Below, one piece after another: positions 36,135 to 45,937 of a stretch of 64,000 nt of DNA. Below the pieces are notes generated by a model. That model searched no databases. It was not told the origin of the DNA and saw only the letters and a program-made list of their open reading frames with translations. Source of the DNA: an uncultured Clostridia bacterium (lineage in GTDB: Bacteria; Bacillota; Clostridia; TANB77; CAG-508); assembly GCA_948739805.1 (NCBI GenBank), contig CAPYID010000007.1, positions 1 through 64,000 on the forward strand, given 5' to 3'. Every line of letters starts with the position of its first letter. The stretch's first letter is position 1. A program made the position numbers and the translations under genes.

Positions 36135-37094
36135 ATGGAAGATAATAAAAAATTAGTTACAATATTAATTCCAACTTATAATGAAGAAGAAGCATTGCCT
36201 ATACTTTATGAAAGACTTGTTAAATTAATGGATAGCCTTCCTCAATATAATTTTGAGCTTCTATTTGTAAATGATGGTAGTCGTGATAAAACTTTAGACA
36301 TATTAAAAGAAATGAGAAAATCTGACTCTAGAGTTTGTTATGTTAATTTATCTAGAAACTATGGTAAAGAAGTTGCAATGATTGCTGGCTTTGATTATAT
36401 TAATGGGGATTGTATGATTAATATTGATGCAGACTTACAAGACCCACCAGAACTTATTCCTGAGATGTTAAAATATTGGGAAGAAGGATATGATGATGTT
36501 TATGCAAAACGTAAATCTAGAAAAGGAGAATCTATTTTTAAAAAATTAACTTCTTGGGGATATTATAGAGTTTTACAGAGTATGACTAATATTCAGATTC
36601 AAACTGATACTGGAGATTTTAGATTATTAGATAGACGTTGTGTTGAAGCCATACGCCAAATGAGAGAATCTCAAAGATATACTAAGGGGCTATATAGTTG
36701 GATTGGTTATAAGAAAAAAGAAATATTATATGATAGAGATGTAAGAGTTGCTGGTAAAACCAAATGGAATTATAGACAATTAGCTAATTTATCTATTGAT
36801 GGAATAACCTCTTTTACTACCTCTCCTCTTCGTTGGGCTACTATAATTGGTATGTTGGTTTCATTATGTGGTTTTATTTATATGATGATTATAATTGCAA
36901 AAACATTAATATCTGGTATTGATGTTCCTGGTTATGCTTCTATGATGGTTGTAATATTATTTTTAGGTGGATTACAACTTATATTCTTAGGTATTATTGG
37001 TGAATATCTTGGACGAGCGTTTTACGAATCTAAAGGAAGACCTTTATACTTTATAGATTGCTATAATGAAAATAGGGAAACTAATATAAAATAA
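36135..37094 (+). CDS. Undecaprenyl/dolichyl-phosphate glycosyltransferase (GtrB/DPM1-like)
   Basis: 319 residues. A GT2 domain occupies about 1-225: TILIPTYNEEEALPILYERL, FVNDGSRDKT, LSRNYGKEVAMIAGFDYING, DADLQDPPELIPEM, and AGKTKWNYRQL. Two C-terminal membrane segments follow (about 233-258 and 270-295). Enzymes of this type load a sugar from UDP- or GDP-sugar onto a lipid phosphate carrier for decoration of surface glycans. No flippase or acceptor transferase is adjacent, so the acceptor glycan is unknown. AAAGGATGATA precedes the ATG. Confidence 0.9.
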   Translation: MEDNKKLVTILIPTYNEEEALPILYERLVKLMDSLPQYNFELLFVNDGSRDKTLDILKEMRKSDSRVCYVNLSRNYGKEVAMIAGFDYINGDCMINIDADLQDPPELIPEMLKYWEEGYDDVYAKRKSRKGESIFKKLTSWGYYRVLQSMTNIQIQTDTGDFRLLDRRCVEAIRQMRESQRYTKGLYSWIGYKKKEILYDRDVRVAGKTKWNYRQLANLSIDGITSFTTSPLRWATIIGMLVSLCGFIYMMIIIAKTLISGIDVPGYASMMVVILFLGGLQLIFLGIIGEYLGRAFYESKGRPLYFIDCYNENRETNIK

Positions 37095-37100
37095 TTCTGT

Positions 37101-37124
37101 GGACGAGCAATGCTCGCCCCTATA
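37101..37124. repeat. GCCCCTA-tailed palindrome
   Basis: GGACGAGCAATGCTCGCCCCTATA: the stem CGAGCA/TGCTCG is followed by the tail CCCCTA. It lies seven bases after the glycosyltransferase stop and is almost identical to 61512-61535. Confidence 0.85.
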
Positions 37125-37210
37125 TTTTGAATTGATTTTTCCTATACAACCCAAAAGTGATGGATACAAAATCCTCCTACAACATAATCTTTATAATAAA
37201 GGAGATTTAT

Positions 37211-37960
37211 ATGAGTGCTTATGTTTTAAAATTAATTGCAATAATAACTATGGTGTTTGACCATAGTGGATATTTAATATATGGACATCTTTCCTGGATG
37301 AATTTTGTTGGTAGAATTGCCTTCCCTATTTTTGCATTTCAGATAAGTGAAGGATATATCCATACTCATAATTTAAAGAAATATATTGTAAGGTTAATAA
37401 TATTTGCTATAATTTCCCAAGTTCCATACGCTTGGTTTGGCTATTGCTTCTTCTCTAAAATGTCTTTAAATATAATTTTTACTTTGATATTGGGGCTATT
37501 GTCTATATCTATTTATGAATTTATTTTATCAAAGGGCAAATTGCAATGTGTACCTACATCTAATTATGATTCTTCTACAATAGAACAAAATAATAATATA
37601 TTTCAATATAAAATGTTAGGTATTATAATTGTTTTAATTATTGCAGTTTTTGCTGATATTTTTGACTTTGATTATGGATTTTATGGTGTATTTATTATCT
37701 TCCTTTTCTATTTATACAGAAATAAAAAGTTGTCTATAAATATTGTTATTACTATTTTAACTTTTATATATTATACTCCGTATTTTATGGCTAGTAATTT
37801 TAATATTACTTATTTGGGATTATTTATTTGCAGTCTTCTACCTCTTATATTCATTAATTTATATAATGGTCAAAAAGGAAAAGACCACAAAATGTTATTT
37901 TATATTTTCTACCCAGTGCATTTATTAGTTTTATGTTTGATTTATACATTGTTACATTAA
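37211..37960 (+). CDS. TraX-like acyltransferase-type membrane protein
   Basis: 249 residues from the ATG at 37211, with AAAGGAG at 37198-37204; a longer frame from 37157 has no ribosome site. There are seven to eight membrane segments. The opening LKLIAIITMVFDHSGYLI and FVGRIAFPIFAFQISEGYIHT are the TraX signature (His-Asp-His-type pattern in the first helix, RIAFPIFAF). TraX acetylates F pilin in plasmids; chromosomal Firmicutes homologues have unknown acceptors. It may be cotranscribed with the upstream glycosyltransferase, suggesting surface glycan acetylation (inference). Confidence 0.82.
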   Translation: MSAYVLKLIAIITMVFDHSGYLIYGHLSWMNFVGRIAFPIFAFQISEGYIHTHNLKKYIVRLIIFAIISQVPYAWFGYCFFSKMSLNIIFTLILGLLSISIYEFILSKGKLQCVPTSNYDSSTIEQNNNIFQYKMLGIIIVLIIAVFADIFDFDYGFYGVFIIFLFYLYRNKKLSINIVITILTFIYYTPYFMASNFNITYLGLFICSLLPLIFINLYNGQKGKDHKMLFYIFYPVHLLVLCLIYTLLH

Positions 37961-38034
37961 TTTATTTATAATTATATTATATATTAAATTAATAAATTCT
38001 CAAAATTATACAACTCAATTTTATAGAAAATTTA

Positions 38035-38092
38035 AGGAATTAATTTACAGCGCCCTCTCGATATACTCGAGATTCCCTATAAATTAATTCCT
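38035..38092. repeat. 58-bp dyad element
   Basis: Outer arms AGGAATTAATTTA and TAAATTAATTCCT are perfect 13-base inverted repeats; an inner CTCGA...TCGAG pair sits at the centre. It lies between two convergent genes (TraX-like and polC) and could act as a bidirectional terminator or be another dispersed palindrome. Confidence 0.7.
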
Positions 38093-38161
38093 AACATTTT
38101 CTTATTTCAATTTCGTTTAAATAATTTTTCGAATTGATTAATTAATATATAATACATTTGT

Positions 38162-41100
38162 TTATAATGCATCAAATAAACTTAATTGGTTGCTTGTGCT
38201 CATTCCATCTAAGCACCCAAATTTATCTAATAAATCTATTATAGATTTTCCTGCTTTTGACCTTTTCATTAAATCTTCTTTTGATATAAATTCTCCATCT
38301 TTTCTTGCTTCTACTATACTTTCAGCAGCTACCTGTCCAAGACCTGCTATACTACATAATGAAGGTCTAATTCCTTCAGGCTCCATTTTAAATTTAGTAG
38401 CATCTGATTTATATATATCTATTGGTAAGAATGTTATCCCTCTTTTATACATTTCTAGTACATATTCTAAAACGTTATACATTCCCTTATCTTTTTGTGT
38501 TGCAGCGTTTCCAAGTTTATCTATTTCCTCCATTTTGTCTTTTACCTTTTTTTCTCCGAAAATCATAAATTCACTATCAAATTCATCTGCCCTTATTGAG
38601 TACATTGTTGCATAATAAGCCTTTGGAATATGAACTTTAAACCATGCAATTCTAAAAGCATTAATAACATATGCTGCTGCATGTGCTTTTGGGAACATAT
38701 ATTTAATTTTTTTGCAAGATTCTATATACCATTCTGGAACATTATTATCCCTCATGAGAATTTCTTGGTCTTCTGTTAATCCTTTTCCTTTACGAACTGA
38801 TTCCATTATTTTAAATGAATTTTGCGCAGGTAACCCCATACTCATTAAATAAATCATAATGTCATCCCTTGTACATATAGCTTCTGATAGAGTTATTGTT
38901 CCATTATTAATTAATTCTTGTGCATTGTTTAACCATACATCTGTACCATGAGATAAACCTGATATTCTTAATAATTCCTCAAATGTACTTGGTTTTGTGT
39001 CTACTAACATTCCTCTTACAAATTTTGTTCCAAACTCTGGTACTCCAAATGTAGCAACTTCTGAATTTATATCCTCTTTTCTCACCCCTATCGCTTCTGT
39101 TGATGAAAATATAGACATTGTAGTCTTATCATCTAATGGAACTTTAGTTGGATCTATCCCTGTCAAATCATATAGCATTCTTATAACTGTTGGATCATCA
39201 TGACCTAACATATCAAATTTCAAAATATTTTTATCTATTGAGTGGTAATCGAAATGTGTTGTAACAATATCTGAATCTGGATCATCTGCTGGATGTTGTA
39301 CTGGACAGAATTCATAAATTTCATGCCCTGTTGGTACAACTACAACTCCTCCTGGATGCTGACCTGTTGTCCTCTTTATTCCTGTACACCCCTTAGATAA
39401 TCTATTTATTTCTGCTGAACTAATAACTTGATTTCTTTCTTCAAAATATTTTTTTACATATCCATAAGCTGTTTTTTCTGCTATTGTTCCAATTGTACCT
39501 GCTTTAAATGTAGTTCCTTTTCCTAAAATAACCTCTGCATATTTATGTGCTTTTGTTTGATATTCTCCTGAGAAATTTAAATCTATATCTGGTTCTTTAT
39601 CTCCATTAAATCCTAGGAATGTTTCAAATGGTATATCTATTCCATCTTTTACAAGTTTTTTTCCGCATTTTGGACACCATGCATCTGGAAGGTCAATTCC
39701 ATTCTTAAATCCATGATCAGAAAAATCTGAATATTTACATTTAGGACACCTGTAATGTGCTTTTAATCCATTAACCTCTGTTATACCTGTCATATACGCT
39801 ACCAGTGATGAACCAACAGAACCTCTTGAACCAACTATGTATCCATCTTCATTTGATTTCCAAACTAATTTCTGTGCAATAATATACATAACAGAAAATC
39901 CATTCTTTATGATAGAGTCTAATTCTTTCCTAAGTCTTGTTTCTACAATTTCTGGTAATGGATCCCCATATAATTCATGTGCTTTATTCATAGCAATATC
40001 TTCTATTGTTTTTTCACATCCTTCAATATATGGAGTACATTTATCTGGAGATATTGGACTTATTGGTTCACACATATCTGCTACTTTATTTGTATTTGTT
40101 ACAACTACCTCATATGCCTTTTCCTTTCCTAAATATGCAAATTCGTTTAGCATCTCTTCTGTTGTTCTTAAATATAATGGTGCTTGATGGTCTGCATCAT
40201 CAAAGCCTTGTCCAGCCTGCAAAATCCTTCTATATATTTCATCTTCTGGATCCATGAAATGTACATCACAAGTAGCACAAACTAATTTATCTAATTTTTC
40301 TCCTAATTCAACTATCTTTCTATTTATAGCAATTAAATCATCTTGACTTTTTAAAATACCTTCTCTTATTAGATATTCATCATTTCCTAATGGTTGTATC
40401 TCTAAATAATCATAAAACCTTGCAATTTCTTCTATTTTATCTTCTGAATATCCATTTAGAATAGATTGATATAATTCTCCTTGGTCACATGCACTACCTA
40501 TTATTAATCCTTCACTATATTTTTTATATATACTTTTGGGTATTCTTGGTCTTTTATAAAAATAATCCAAGTGTGAAAATGATATTAATTTATATAGATT
40601 TTTAAGTCCAATAGGATTTGTTGCTATAATTATTGCGTGATATGTTGGTAGCTTCTTTATGTTCATATTTTTAGAAGATATTGCATCAATATCATTTAAT
40701 TTTGTAACTCCTTGTTCTTTTAATTTTTCTAACATTACCTCAAATACTTTTACAAGTGTTTTAACATCATCTAAAGCACGATGTGCTACATCTACTTTTA
40801 TTCTTAGGTTTGCTGCAATCATACCCAGTTTATATTTTGTATATTCTGGAAACAAATCTTTTGCTAAGCTTAAAGTATCAATATATGTATTATTAAATTT
40901 TAATCCCAATTTATTTGCTTGATATCTTAAAAATCCTATATCAAAATTGGCATTATGTGCAACTAATACATCGTCTCCACAGAATTTTATAAATTCTGGA
41001 AGAACATCTTTTATAGTTTTTGCGTTTTTAACCATATCATCTGTAATATGTGTAACTTGAACTACCTCATAAGGTATTGGTTTTTCTGGGTTTACAAAGC

Positions 41101-42145
41101 ATTCAAATTCATCTACAATTTCTCCATTTTTAATCTTTATAGCACCTAATTCAGTTATCATTTCACTTCTATATGGTATACCTGTTGTCTCAATATCTAG
41201 AACACAATATTCCGTATCAATATCTATATTTCCCTCTCCATACACACTTGTTTGACCATCTGGACATAAATATGCTTCAACTCCATATAAAACTTTTATA
41301 TCATTATTTCCTTTTTTTACAGTATCATTTGCATGTGGAAATGATTGTGCTACACCATGATCTGTAATAGCAATAGATTTCATTCCCCATTTTCTTGCTC
41401 TATTTATCAAGTCTTCTACTGGGGTTATTCCATCCATTTGGCTCATTTGTGTATGCATATGTAGTTCTACTCTTTTTATTTCTGCATTATCCATTCTTGT
41501 TAAAATTTCTTTTTTAGGTAGACTTATTACTACATTTGCAATAATTGTTATTTCTCTTGCATAAGGGTCAAATTGTGCATTTCCTTCTAATTCCACGTAA
41601 CTATTTTCTTGTAATCGTGCTCTAACATCTTCTAATTTATCAGGTTCAACAAATGATTTACATGTAATAGTACTGCTTCCATCATATATATCAAAACAAT
41701 ACAATGTTTTTCCATTTCTTAGTTCCCTTTCTTCAACTCTTGTAACTCTACCTGAAATTGCAACTTTTCCACTTTCAGCTGTAACCTCTTTTACTTTTAT
41801 CATTTTTTCATTTATTTTAGCTCTTTTTGTTCCTATAATTATTGGACTTAGTTCTTGAATTGGTGCTTCTTTTTCGATATTTTTTTCTTCCTTATCTTCT
41901 TTTTTATTAGAATTTACATTTATGTATTCTATATTTATTGTAGCTTTTGCTACATTAAATCTATTTTTTAAATATATTTCAAATGATAGAATTTCACCTG
42001 TTTGTATCTTAATATCTGTTTGAAGAAATATACTTAATTCTCTAGTCTTTTTTGACATTGTTATATTTGAAATTTTTGCTTTCATTATGTTATTTTTTTC
42101 TTCAAAATCATTAAATATTTCTGAAACTTTTTTCATTTCTGCCAT
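38162..42145 (-). CDS. polC: DNA polymerase III alpha subunit, PolC type
   Basis: About 1327 residues from the ATG at 42145; the ATG at 42157 sits inside the Shine-Dalgarno AAAAAGGAATGA. The order is: N-terminal region and OB fold (VTAESGKVAISGRVTRVEER), PHP domain (VELHMHTQMSQMDG), inserted 3'-5' exonuclease (LDIETTGIP, HNANFDIGFL, HRALDDV), the rest of PHP, a zinc-binding segment (CPKCKYSDF, CPKCGKKL), and the C-family polymerase palm (DIDLNFSGEYQ, FDMLGHDDPT). It is the replicative polymerase of low-GC Gram-positive bacteria with built-in proofreading. It is slightly shorter than the B. subtilis protein, mostly at the N-terminus. The promoter lies at 42183-42211. Confidence 0.98.
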   Translation of the reverse strand: MAEMKKVSEIFNDFEEKNNIMKAKISNITMSKKTRELSIFLQTDIKIQTGEILSFEIYLKNRFNVAKATINIEYINVNSNKKEDKEEKNIEKEAPIQELSPIIIGTKRAKINEKMIKVKEVTAESGKVAISGRVTRVEERELRNGKTLYCFDIYDGSSTITCKSFVEPDKLEDVRARLQENSYVELEGNAQFDPYAREITIIANVVISLPKKEILTRMDNAEIKRVELHMHTQMSQMDGITPVEDLINRARKWGMKSIAITDHGVAQSFPHANDTVKKGNNDIKVLYGVEAYLCPDGQTSVYGEGNIDIDTEYCVLDIETTGIPYRSEMITELGAIKIKNGEIVDEFECFVNPEKPIPYEVVQVTHITDDMVKNAKTIKDVLPEFIKFCGDDVLVAHNANFDIGFLRYQANKLGLKFNNTYIDTLSLAKDLFPEYTKYKLGMIAANLRIKVDVAHRALDDVKTLVKVFEVMLEKLKEQGVTKLNDIDAISSKNMNIKKLPTYHAIIIATNPIGLKNLYKLISFSHLDYFYKRPRIPKSIYKKYSEGLIIGSACDQGELYQSILNGYSEDKIEEIARFYDYLEIQPLGNDEYLIREGILKSQDDLIAINRKIVELGEKLDKLVCATCDVHFMDPEDEIYRRILQAGQGFDDADHQAPLYLRTTEEMLNEFAYLGKEKAYEVVVTNTNKVADMCEPISPISPDKCTPYIEGCEKTIEDIAMNKAHELYGDPLPEIVETRLRKELDSIIKNGFSVMYIIAQKLVWKSNEDGYIVGSRGSVGSSLVAYMTGITEVNGLKAHYRCPKCKYSDFSDHGFKNGIDLPDAWCPKCGKKLVKDGIDIPFETFLGFNGDKEPDIDLNFSGEYQTKAHKYAEVILGKGTTFKAGTIGTIAEKTAYGYVKKYFEERNQVISSAEINRLSKGCTGIKRTTGQHPGGVVVVPTGHEIYEFCPVQHPADDPDSDIVTTHFDYHSIDKNILKFDMLGHDDPTVIRMLYDLTGIDPTKVPLDDKTTMSIFSSTEAIGVRKEDINSEVATFGVPEFGTKFVRGMLVDTKPSTFEELLRISGLSHGTDVWLNNAQELINNGTITLSEAICTRDDIMIYLMSMGLPAQNSFKIMESVRKGKGLTEDQEILMRDNNVPEWYIESCKKIKYMFPKAHAAAYVINAFRIAWFKVHIPKAYYATMYSIRADEFDSEFMIFGEKKVKDKMEEIDKLGNAATQKDKGMYNVLEYVLEMYKRGITFLPIDIYKSDATKFKMEPEGIRPSLCSIAGLGQVAAESIVEARKDGEFISKEDLMKRSKAGKSIIDLLDKFGCLDGMSTSNQLSLFDAL

Positions 42146-42182
42146 TTTATTAGTCATTCCTTTTTATTATATTTTCTAGATT

Positions 42183-42211
42183 ATTTTATCAAATTTAATG
42201 ATTTTTTACAA
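42183..42211 (-). promoter_or_regulatory. polC promoter
   Basis: Minus strand TTGTAA (42206-42211), 17-base spacer, TAAAAT (42183-42188). Confidence 0.5.
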
Positions 42212-42251
42212 TTGTTTTTATAATTTTTAAAAAATAAGCTATGGAAAAATA

Positions 42252-43502
42252 TCAATTATCTCTATCTATTTTTTCTTCCATTTCTTTATTATAGTATTTA
42301 TTCCTACAGTATTTTTTAGCAAGTCCTCCCTCACTTGTTTCTCTATAATGTTTACTTAAGTCTTTCCCTGTCTCATACATTGTGTCTACAACTAAATCAA
42401 ATGAAATCTTTTTATTTTTTTCTAAAATTAAAGATAATGTACTAGAATCAAATGCACGCATTGCAGCAACAGCATTTCGCTCTATACATGGAATTTGAAC
42501 ATATCCATAAATAGGATCACACGTTAATCCTAAATGATGTTCCATTGCTACTTCTGCTGAATTTTCAATTTTATCAATATCTTGTTTAAATAGATATGCA
42601 CATGCACTTGCAGCCATAGAGCAAGCTGTTCCAATTTCAGCTTGGCATCCACATTCAGCTCCGCTTATAGATGCATTTGTTTTTACAACATTTCCTATTA
42701 TACCTGCAATTGCTAATGCTTTTACTATTTCTTCTTCTTTTATTTTATATTCTTCTTTCATATAATATAATACTGCTGGTAAAACACCACATGCTCCACA
42801 TGTTGGAGCTGTTACTATTACTCCTCCACTTGCATTTTCTTCACTTGTTGCATAAGCATAACTACTAAGTAATCTTGTTTTCTTTATATCTTCTGTTTCG
42901 AAATCTAATTTATTTTCATATATGTTTTTGGCTCTTCTTTGTAATTTTAATCTTCCAGGTATTATTCCTGTTGTTGTTAATCCGTTTTTTATTGCTGATT
43001 TCATAGTATCCCAAACTTGTTTTAAAAATTCTGTTATTTCTTCTTTACCTTCCATTAAACATACATAATCATATAAATCTAGATTATTTTCTTTTATATA
43101 TTCTTTTATTTCATTAAAGTTTTTTTGAGGATAGATATTTTTAATAATAGTTTCTTTTTCTTCTGCAATTTTAAATGATCCCCCACCTATTGAATAAATT
43201 CTCCAAGTACCTAATAATTTTCCTTCTTTATAGGCAAAAATATCAAAAGTATTAGGATGAACTTTACATTCTGTTTTTGTATCAAATTCTATTTCCACTT
43301 CATATCCATCTAGTGTTTTTTTTATAATGTAGTCTGTTAAATGTCCTTTACCTGTCATAGCAAGCGACCCATATAAGATAATTTTAAATTTATCAGCATT
43401 TTTATATTTATTTCTAAATAACTCTGTTGCTCTTTTTGGTCCCATTGTATGTGAACTAGATGGACCATTTCCTATTTTATATAACTCTTTTAAAGATTGC
43501 AT
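42252..43502 (-). CDS. L-serine ammonia-lyase, single-chain iron-sulfur type
   Basis: 416 residues. The beta domain comes first (IGNGPSSSHTMGPKRA, SIGGGSFKI), and the alpha domain follows (about 140-400). Cysteines for the 4Fe-4S cluster are in APTCGACGVLPAVL and GAECGCQAEIGTACSMAA, with a further Cys in LTCDPIYGYVQIPCIERN. It deaminates L-serine to pyruvate and ammonia, feeding pyruvate to PFL. The fused arrangement is the E. coli SdaA type rather than the split SdaAA/SdaAB usual in Clostridia. TAGGAGAATATATT precedes the ATG. Confidence 0.94.
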   Translation of the reverse strand: MQSLKELYKIGNGPSSSHTMGPKRATELFRNKYKNADKFKIILYGSLAMTGKGHLTDYIIKKTLDGYEVEIEFDTKTECKVHPNTFDIFAYKEGKLLGTWRIYSIGGGSFKIAEEKETIIKNIYPQKNFNEIKEYIKENNLDLYDYVCLMEGKEEITEFLKQVWDTMKSAIKNGLTTTGIIPGRLKLQRRAKNIYENKLDFETEDIKKTRLLSSYAYATSEENASGGVIVTAPTCGACGVLPAVLYYMKEEYKIKEEEIVKALAIAGIIGNVVKTNASISGAECGCQAEIGTACSMAASACAYLFKQDIDKIENSAEVAMEHHLGLTCDPIYGYVQIPCIERNAVAAMRAFDSSTLSLILEKNKKISFDLVVDTMYETGKDLSKHYRETSEGGLAKKYCRNKYYNKEMEEKIDRDN

Positions 43503-43746
43503 AATATATTCTCCTATTAATTAATAAAATTTTTAATTTTACAATATAGCTCATTATTGTACATTATACAATAATTTTAAAAGTTTTTCTAGTATTTAAA
43601 GTATTTATTATTTATATAATTTAAGTTTAAAAGTAGAATTGCCTTTAAATTCTTATGAAGGCGGTAGCGAAATGTTGGTGGAGGGTTATTGTAATAAAAA
43701 TATAAAACACATTTCTGTGCCCTAAAACATATAGTTATGATTTTAA
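43503..43746. other. Intergenic, no gene seen
   Basis: AT-rich. It contains a GC-richer patch at about 43655-43680 (GGCGGTAGCG...GGTGGAGGG) that has no obvious reading frame and that I could not assign. Confidence 0.5.
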
Positions 43747-44439
43747 TTAAATATATATCTGTAATAATCCCACTACTATATATGCTATATAATATATTGC
43801 TTCTATTATTGCAAATTTTTTTATATATGTTTTATCGTCTTTTTCTCCTAATAGGTATTTTGCTCCAAAGTATATAAGTACTGTACTTATTGCACCACAT
43901 AGTAGTCCAAATGGATTTGTTACAATTTGAACATCTTTACTAATTAATTTTAGCAAACTAACTACTGTTGCTGTAACTACTGGTAATTTTGCAGCTGTAA
44001 CTACTGACATTATTGTTACTAAACTTTTATCCTTGTTTTTATTTAAAATAAATATTGTTAATGATAATACTAAAATTGATAATATTGGTGCTACTGCTAC
44101 CTTTAATAGTATTAATAAATATTTAAATACATTCCATGTTATTGAATAATTATATAATCCTAATATTATTGATGCTAAAATCCAAACGATTGCTAAAATT
44201 ACTGCATATTTAAAATTTTTGTTTGTTTTATCTTCTGAAATATTTTTTAATTCACCTATAGGATTTTTAAACATTCCTACTATAAAATTTGTAGTTTCTT
44301 TTGCACTATTTTTTAATTCATCTTTTTTAAATGAATCTTTTACTTGATCTTTTACTTCATTTATTGTTTCAGTTGTCTCTTTTATTATTTCATCAGTATC
44401 AACTGTTTTTTCTTTATTCTCTTTATTTTCTTCCTCCAT
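43747..44439 (-). CDS. Yip1-like multi-spanning membrane protein
   Basis: 230 residues. The first 75 residues are soluble, highly charged and helical (MEEENKENKEKTVDTDEII). About five hydrophobic segments follow (YAVILAIVWILASIILGLY, LLILLKVAVAPILSILVLSL, a central pair, and IEAIYYIAYIVVGLLQIYI). The spacing and the Ala-rich third segment (MSVVTAAKLPVVTATVVSLL) resemble Yip1/DUF1282-type proteins. No catalytic motif is visible; function unknown. AAGGAGGAAAAAATAAA precedes the ATG. It is divergent from the exported Asn-rich protein. Confidence 0.6.
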   Translation of the reverse strand: MEEENKENKEKTVDTDEIIKETTETINEVKDQVKDSFKKDELKNSAKETTNFIVGMFKNPIGELKNISEDKTNKNFKYAVILAIVWILASIILGLYNYSITWNVFKYLLILLKVAVAPILSILVLSLTIFILNKNKDKSLVTIMSVVTAAKLPVVTATVVSLLKLISKDVQIVTNPFGLLCGAISTVLIYFGAKYLLGEKDDKTYIKKFAIIEAIYYIAYIVVGLLQIYI

Positions 44440-44655
44440 TTTATTTTTTCCTCCTTAAACAATTATATACTTATTATATACTTATATTTTGTTTTTGTCA
44501 GTATATTTTTGTAATTTTTTTCATTTTGTACAATTTATTGTTTGTATATTAATTTTATTTTTTCTAACAATATTAATAAGTTTTTTTATATTGTTCATTT
44601 TTTATTTTTTGAATTTTATAATTAAACTAAATCTTAAAATTGGAGGTATACATCT

Positions 44656-45135
44656 ATGTTAAAAAGAATTTTAGCAATAGGTTTAATAGTTACAGTTTCA
44701 TTATTTATTACTTCTTCTGTTTTCGCTAATGAAACACATATGATGAATAATGCAAAAAATACAGTTAATGATGTTATGCATAATGCTGAAAATGTTGTAA
44801 AAGATGCAACTGATGGTATAAAGAATGTAACAGGAAATGCTGAAAATACAATGAATAATGTAACTGATAATATAATGAATAATAACAATAATAATGATAG
44901 AACTGATAATAATAATGACGATGATATGATTGATAATGGTTCAATAATAGGTAATGGAAATTATGGAGATGGTGGTGCATATTCTGCTGTTAGAACAACT
45001 GCTACTGATACAACTAACACTTCATATTCTTATCTATGGATTATTTTAGCAATCGCAGCAGTTATAGTTATTGGTGCAATATGGTATTATGCTACAAGAA
45101 CTACAAATAATGATGATAATCATAATGATAGATAG
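44656..45135 (+). CDS. Exported Asn/Asp-rich protein with C-terminal membrane anchor
   Basis: 159 residues. It has a signal peptide (about 1-24, cleavage near VFANE), then an amphipathic stretch of imperfect 11-residue units (NAKNTVNDVMH, NAENVVKDATD, GIKNVTGNAEN), then a low-complexity Asn/Asp run (about 74-98), and one membrane segment (about 127-147) with a short hydrophilic tail. Such proteins are exposed on the cell surface; no enzymatic feature is seen. GGAGGTATACATCT precedes the ATG, and a strong terminator follows (45177-45200). Confidence 0.75.
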   Translation: MLKRILAIGLIVTVSLFITSSVFANETHMMNNAKNTVNDVMHNAENVVKDATDGIKNVTGNAENTMNNVTDNIMNNNNNNDRTDNNNDDDMIDNGSIIGNGNYGDGGAYSAVRTTATDTTNTSYSYLWIILAIAAVIVIGAIWYYATRTTNNDDNHNDR

Positions 45136-45176
45136 TAATCTAGAGTAACATTTAATATTTACTCTTACTAATTTTT

Positions 45177-45200
45177 AGGACACATGTATGTGTCCTTTTT
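45177..45200 (+). terminator. Terminator of the Asn-rich protein gene
   Basis: AGGACACA-TGTA-TGTGTCCT followed by TTTTT, an eight-base perfect stem, about 40 bases after the stop codon. Confidence 0.9.
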
Positions 45201-45278
45201 CATATTATATATATTAAGTTATTTTGGTTCTTTTTTTCATTAAATAAACTATACTTTATATTAGGAGGTGTATTAATA

Positions 45279-45686
45279 TTGTTTAAGAAAAAAATCATCT
45301 ATATTTTAAGTGCTACCATATTAGTAATTACAATATTATTTGCAAATACTAATTATATTGTTGAAGCCAGTTCTATTTCTCCTTGTGCTTATTATGACCC
45401 TAGCGAAATAAGTTTTTATGGAAAGTCTAATAGTATTGTAGATTACTATGATGGTAACTTTATGGCTATAGAGGCTTTTGCAACTGCAACAGATGGTGTT
45501 TCACGAGACGTAAAAATTTCAGTATATGTTAATTCTACCAACAAAATGCGTACATATACTATAAAAACTAATGGAAAAACCAAAAAATTTGATTATATTC
45601 CCAGTTACTCTCATACCAAGTTCCTCTTCCTCTTGGCACAGACACCTTTGATTCTACCTTTTGAGCATTATATTTTCTTGAATTAG
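45279..45686 (+). CDS. Small exported protein with suspect C-terminus
   Basis: 135 residues, start TTG at 45279 eight bases after GGAGGTG. There is a signal peptide (about 1-31, VEASS). The mature part up to about residue 107 (DPSEISFYGKSNSIVDYYDG, IEAFATATDGVSRDVKISVYV) looks like a normal secreted beta-rich protein. The last 28 residues are read from the antisense of the convergent gene and have an odd composition (FLFLLAQTPLILPFEHYIFLN). It overlaps that gene by about 119 bases. The natural 3' end was probably lost in a deletion. The family is not recognised. Confidence 0.55.
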   Translation: MFKKKIIYILSATILVITILFANTNYIVEASSISPCAYYDPSEISFYGKSNSIVDYYDGNFMAIEAFATATDGVSRDVKISVYVNSTNKMRTYTIKTNGKTKKFDYIPSYSHTKFLFLLAQTPLILPFEHYIFLN

Positions 45687-45918
45687 GTCCTTGATGAAAA
45701 CTTTCATTTCCTGCTGCATCAACAGACCATGCAATTGTTGCTGCAAATAACATATTATTATATGAGTTTTCTGCTGGTGCTTCTACTATAGTTCTTGCAT
45801 AAGTTGTAGAATGTGTTGATTTATGTGTAATTCCACAAGCACTTACATTTGATGTTATAATTATAGCTAATATCACTACTAACATTGCTCCTGCGATTAT
45901 TTTGGTTCTTATATTCAT
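45568..45918 (-). CDS. Small exported protein or lipoprotein, last gene of the sigma/ABC operon
   Basis: 116 residues from the ATG at 45918, which has GGAGGATGAT upstream. A hydrophobic N-terminus ends in NVSAC, a possible lipobox, or a signal peptidase I site nearby. The mature part has AWSVDAAGNESFHQGPNSRKYNA and PRGRGTWYESNWEYN. I do not recognise it. It follows the ABC ATPase gene directly, so it may be the transported or sensed product of that system (inference). The final residues overlap the convergent gene and may not be original. A bacteriocin-like peptide such as the lactococcin 972 group is one alternative, without a clear match. Confidence 0.55.
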   Translation of the reverse strand: MNIRTKIIAGAMLVVILAIIITSNVSACGITHKSTHSTTYARTIVEAPAENSYNNMLFAATIAWSVDAAGNESFHQGPNSRKYNAQKVESKVSVPRGRGTWYESNWEYNQIFWFFH

Positions 45919-45937
45919 AATATCATCCTCCATTTTT

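Noticed and set aside
45600..45686. Hydrophobic C-terminal tail of the plus-strand exported protein as a real membrane anchor
   Set aside because: The segment is the antisense of a conserved-looking part of the convergent gene, so it is probably read-through after a deletion.
45568..45918. Lactococcin 972-type bacteriocin
   Set aside because: The genomic setting (ABC exporter plus small exported protein) is suggestive, but the expected sequence motifs are not clear, so I leave it unassigned.
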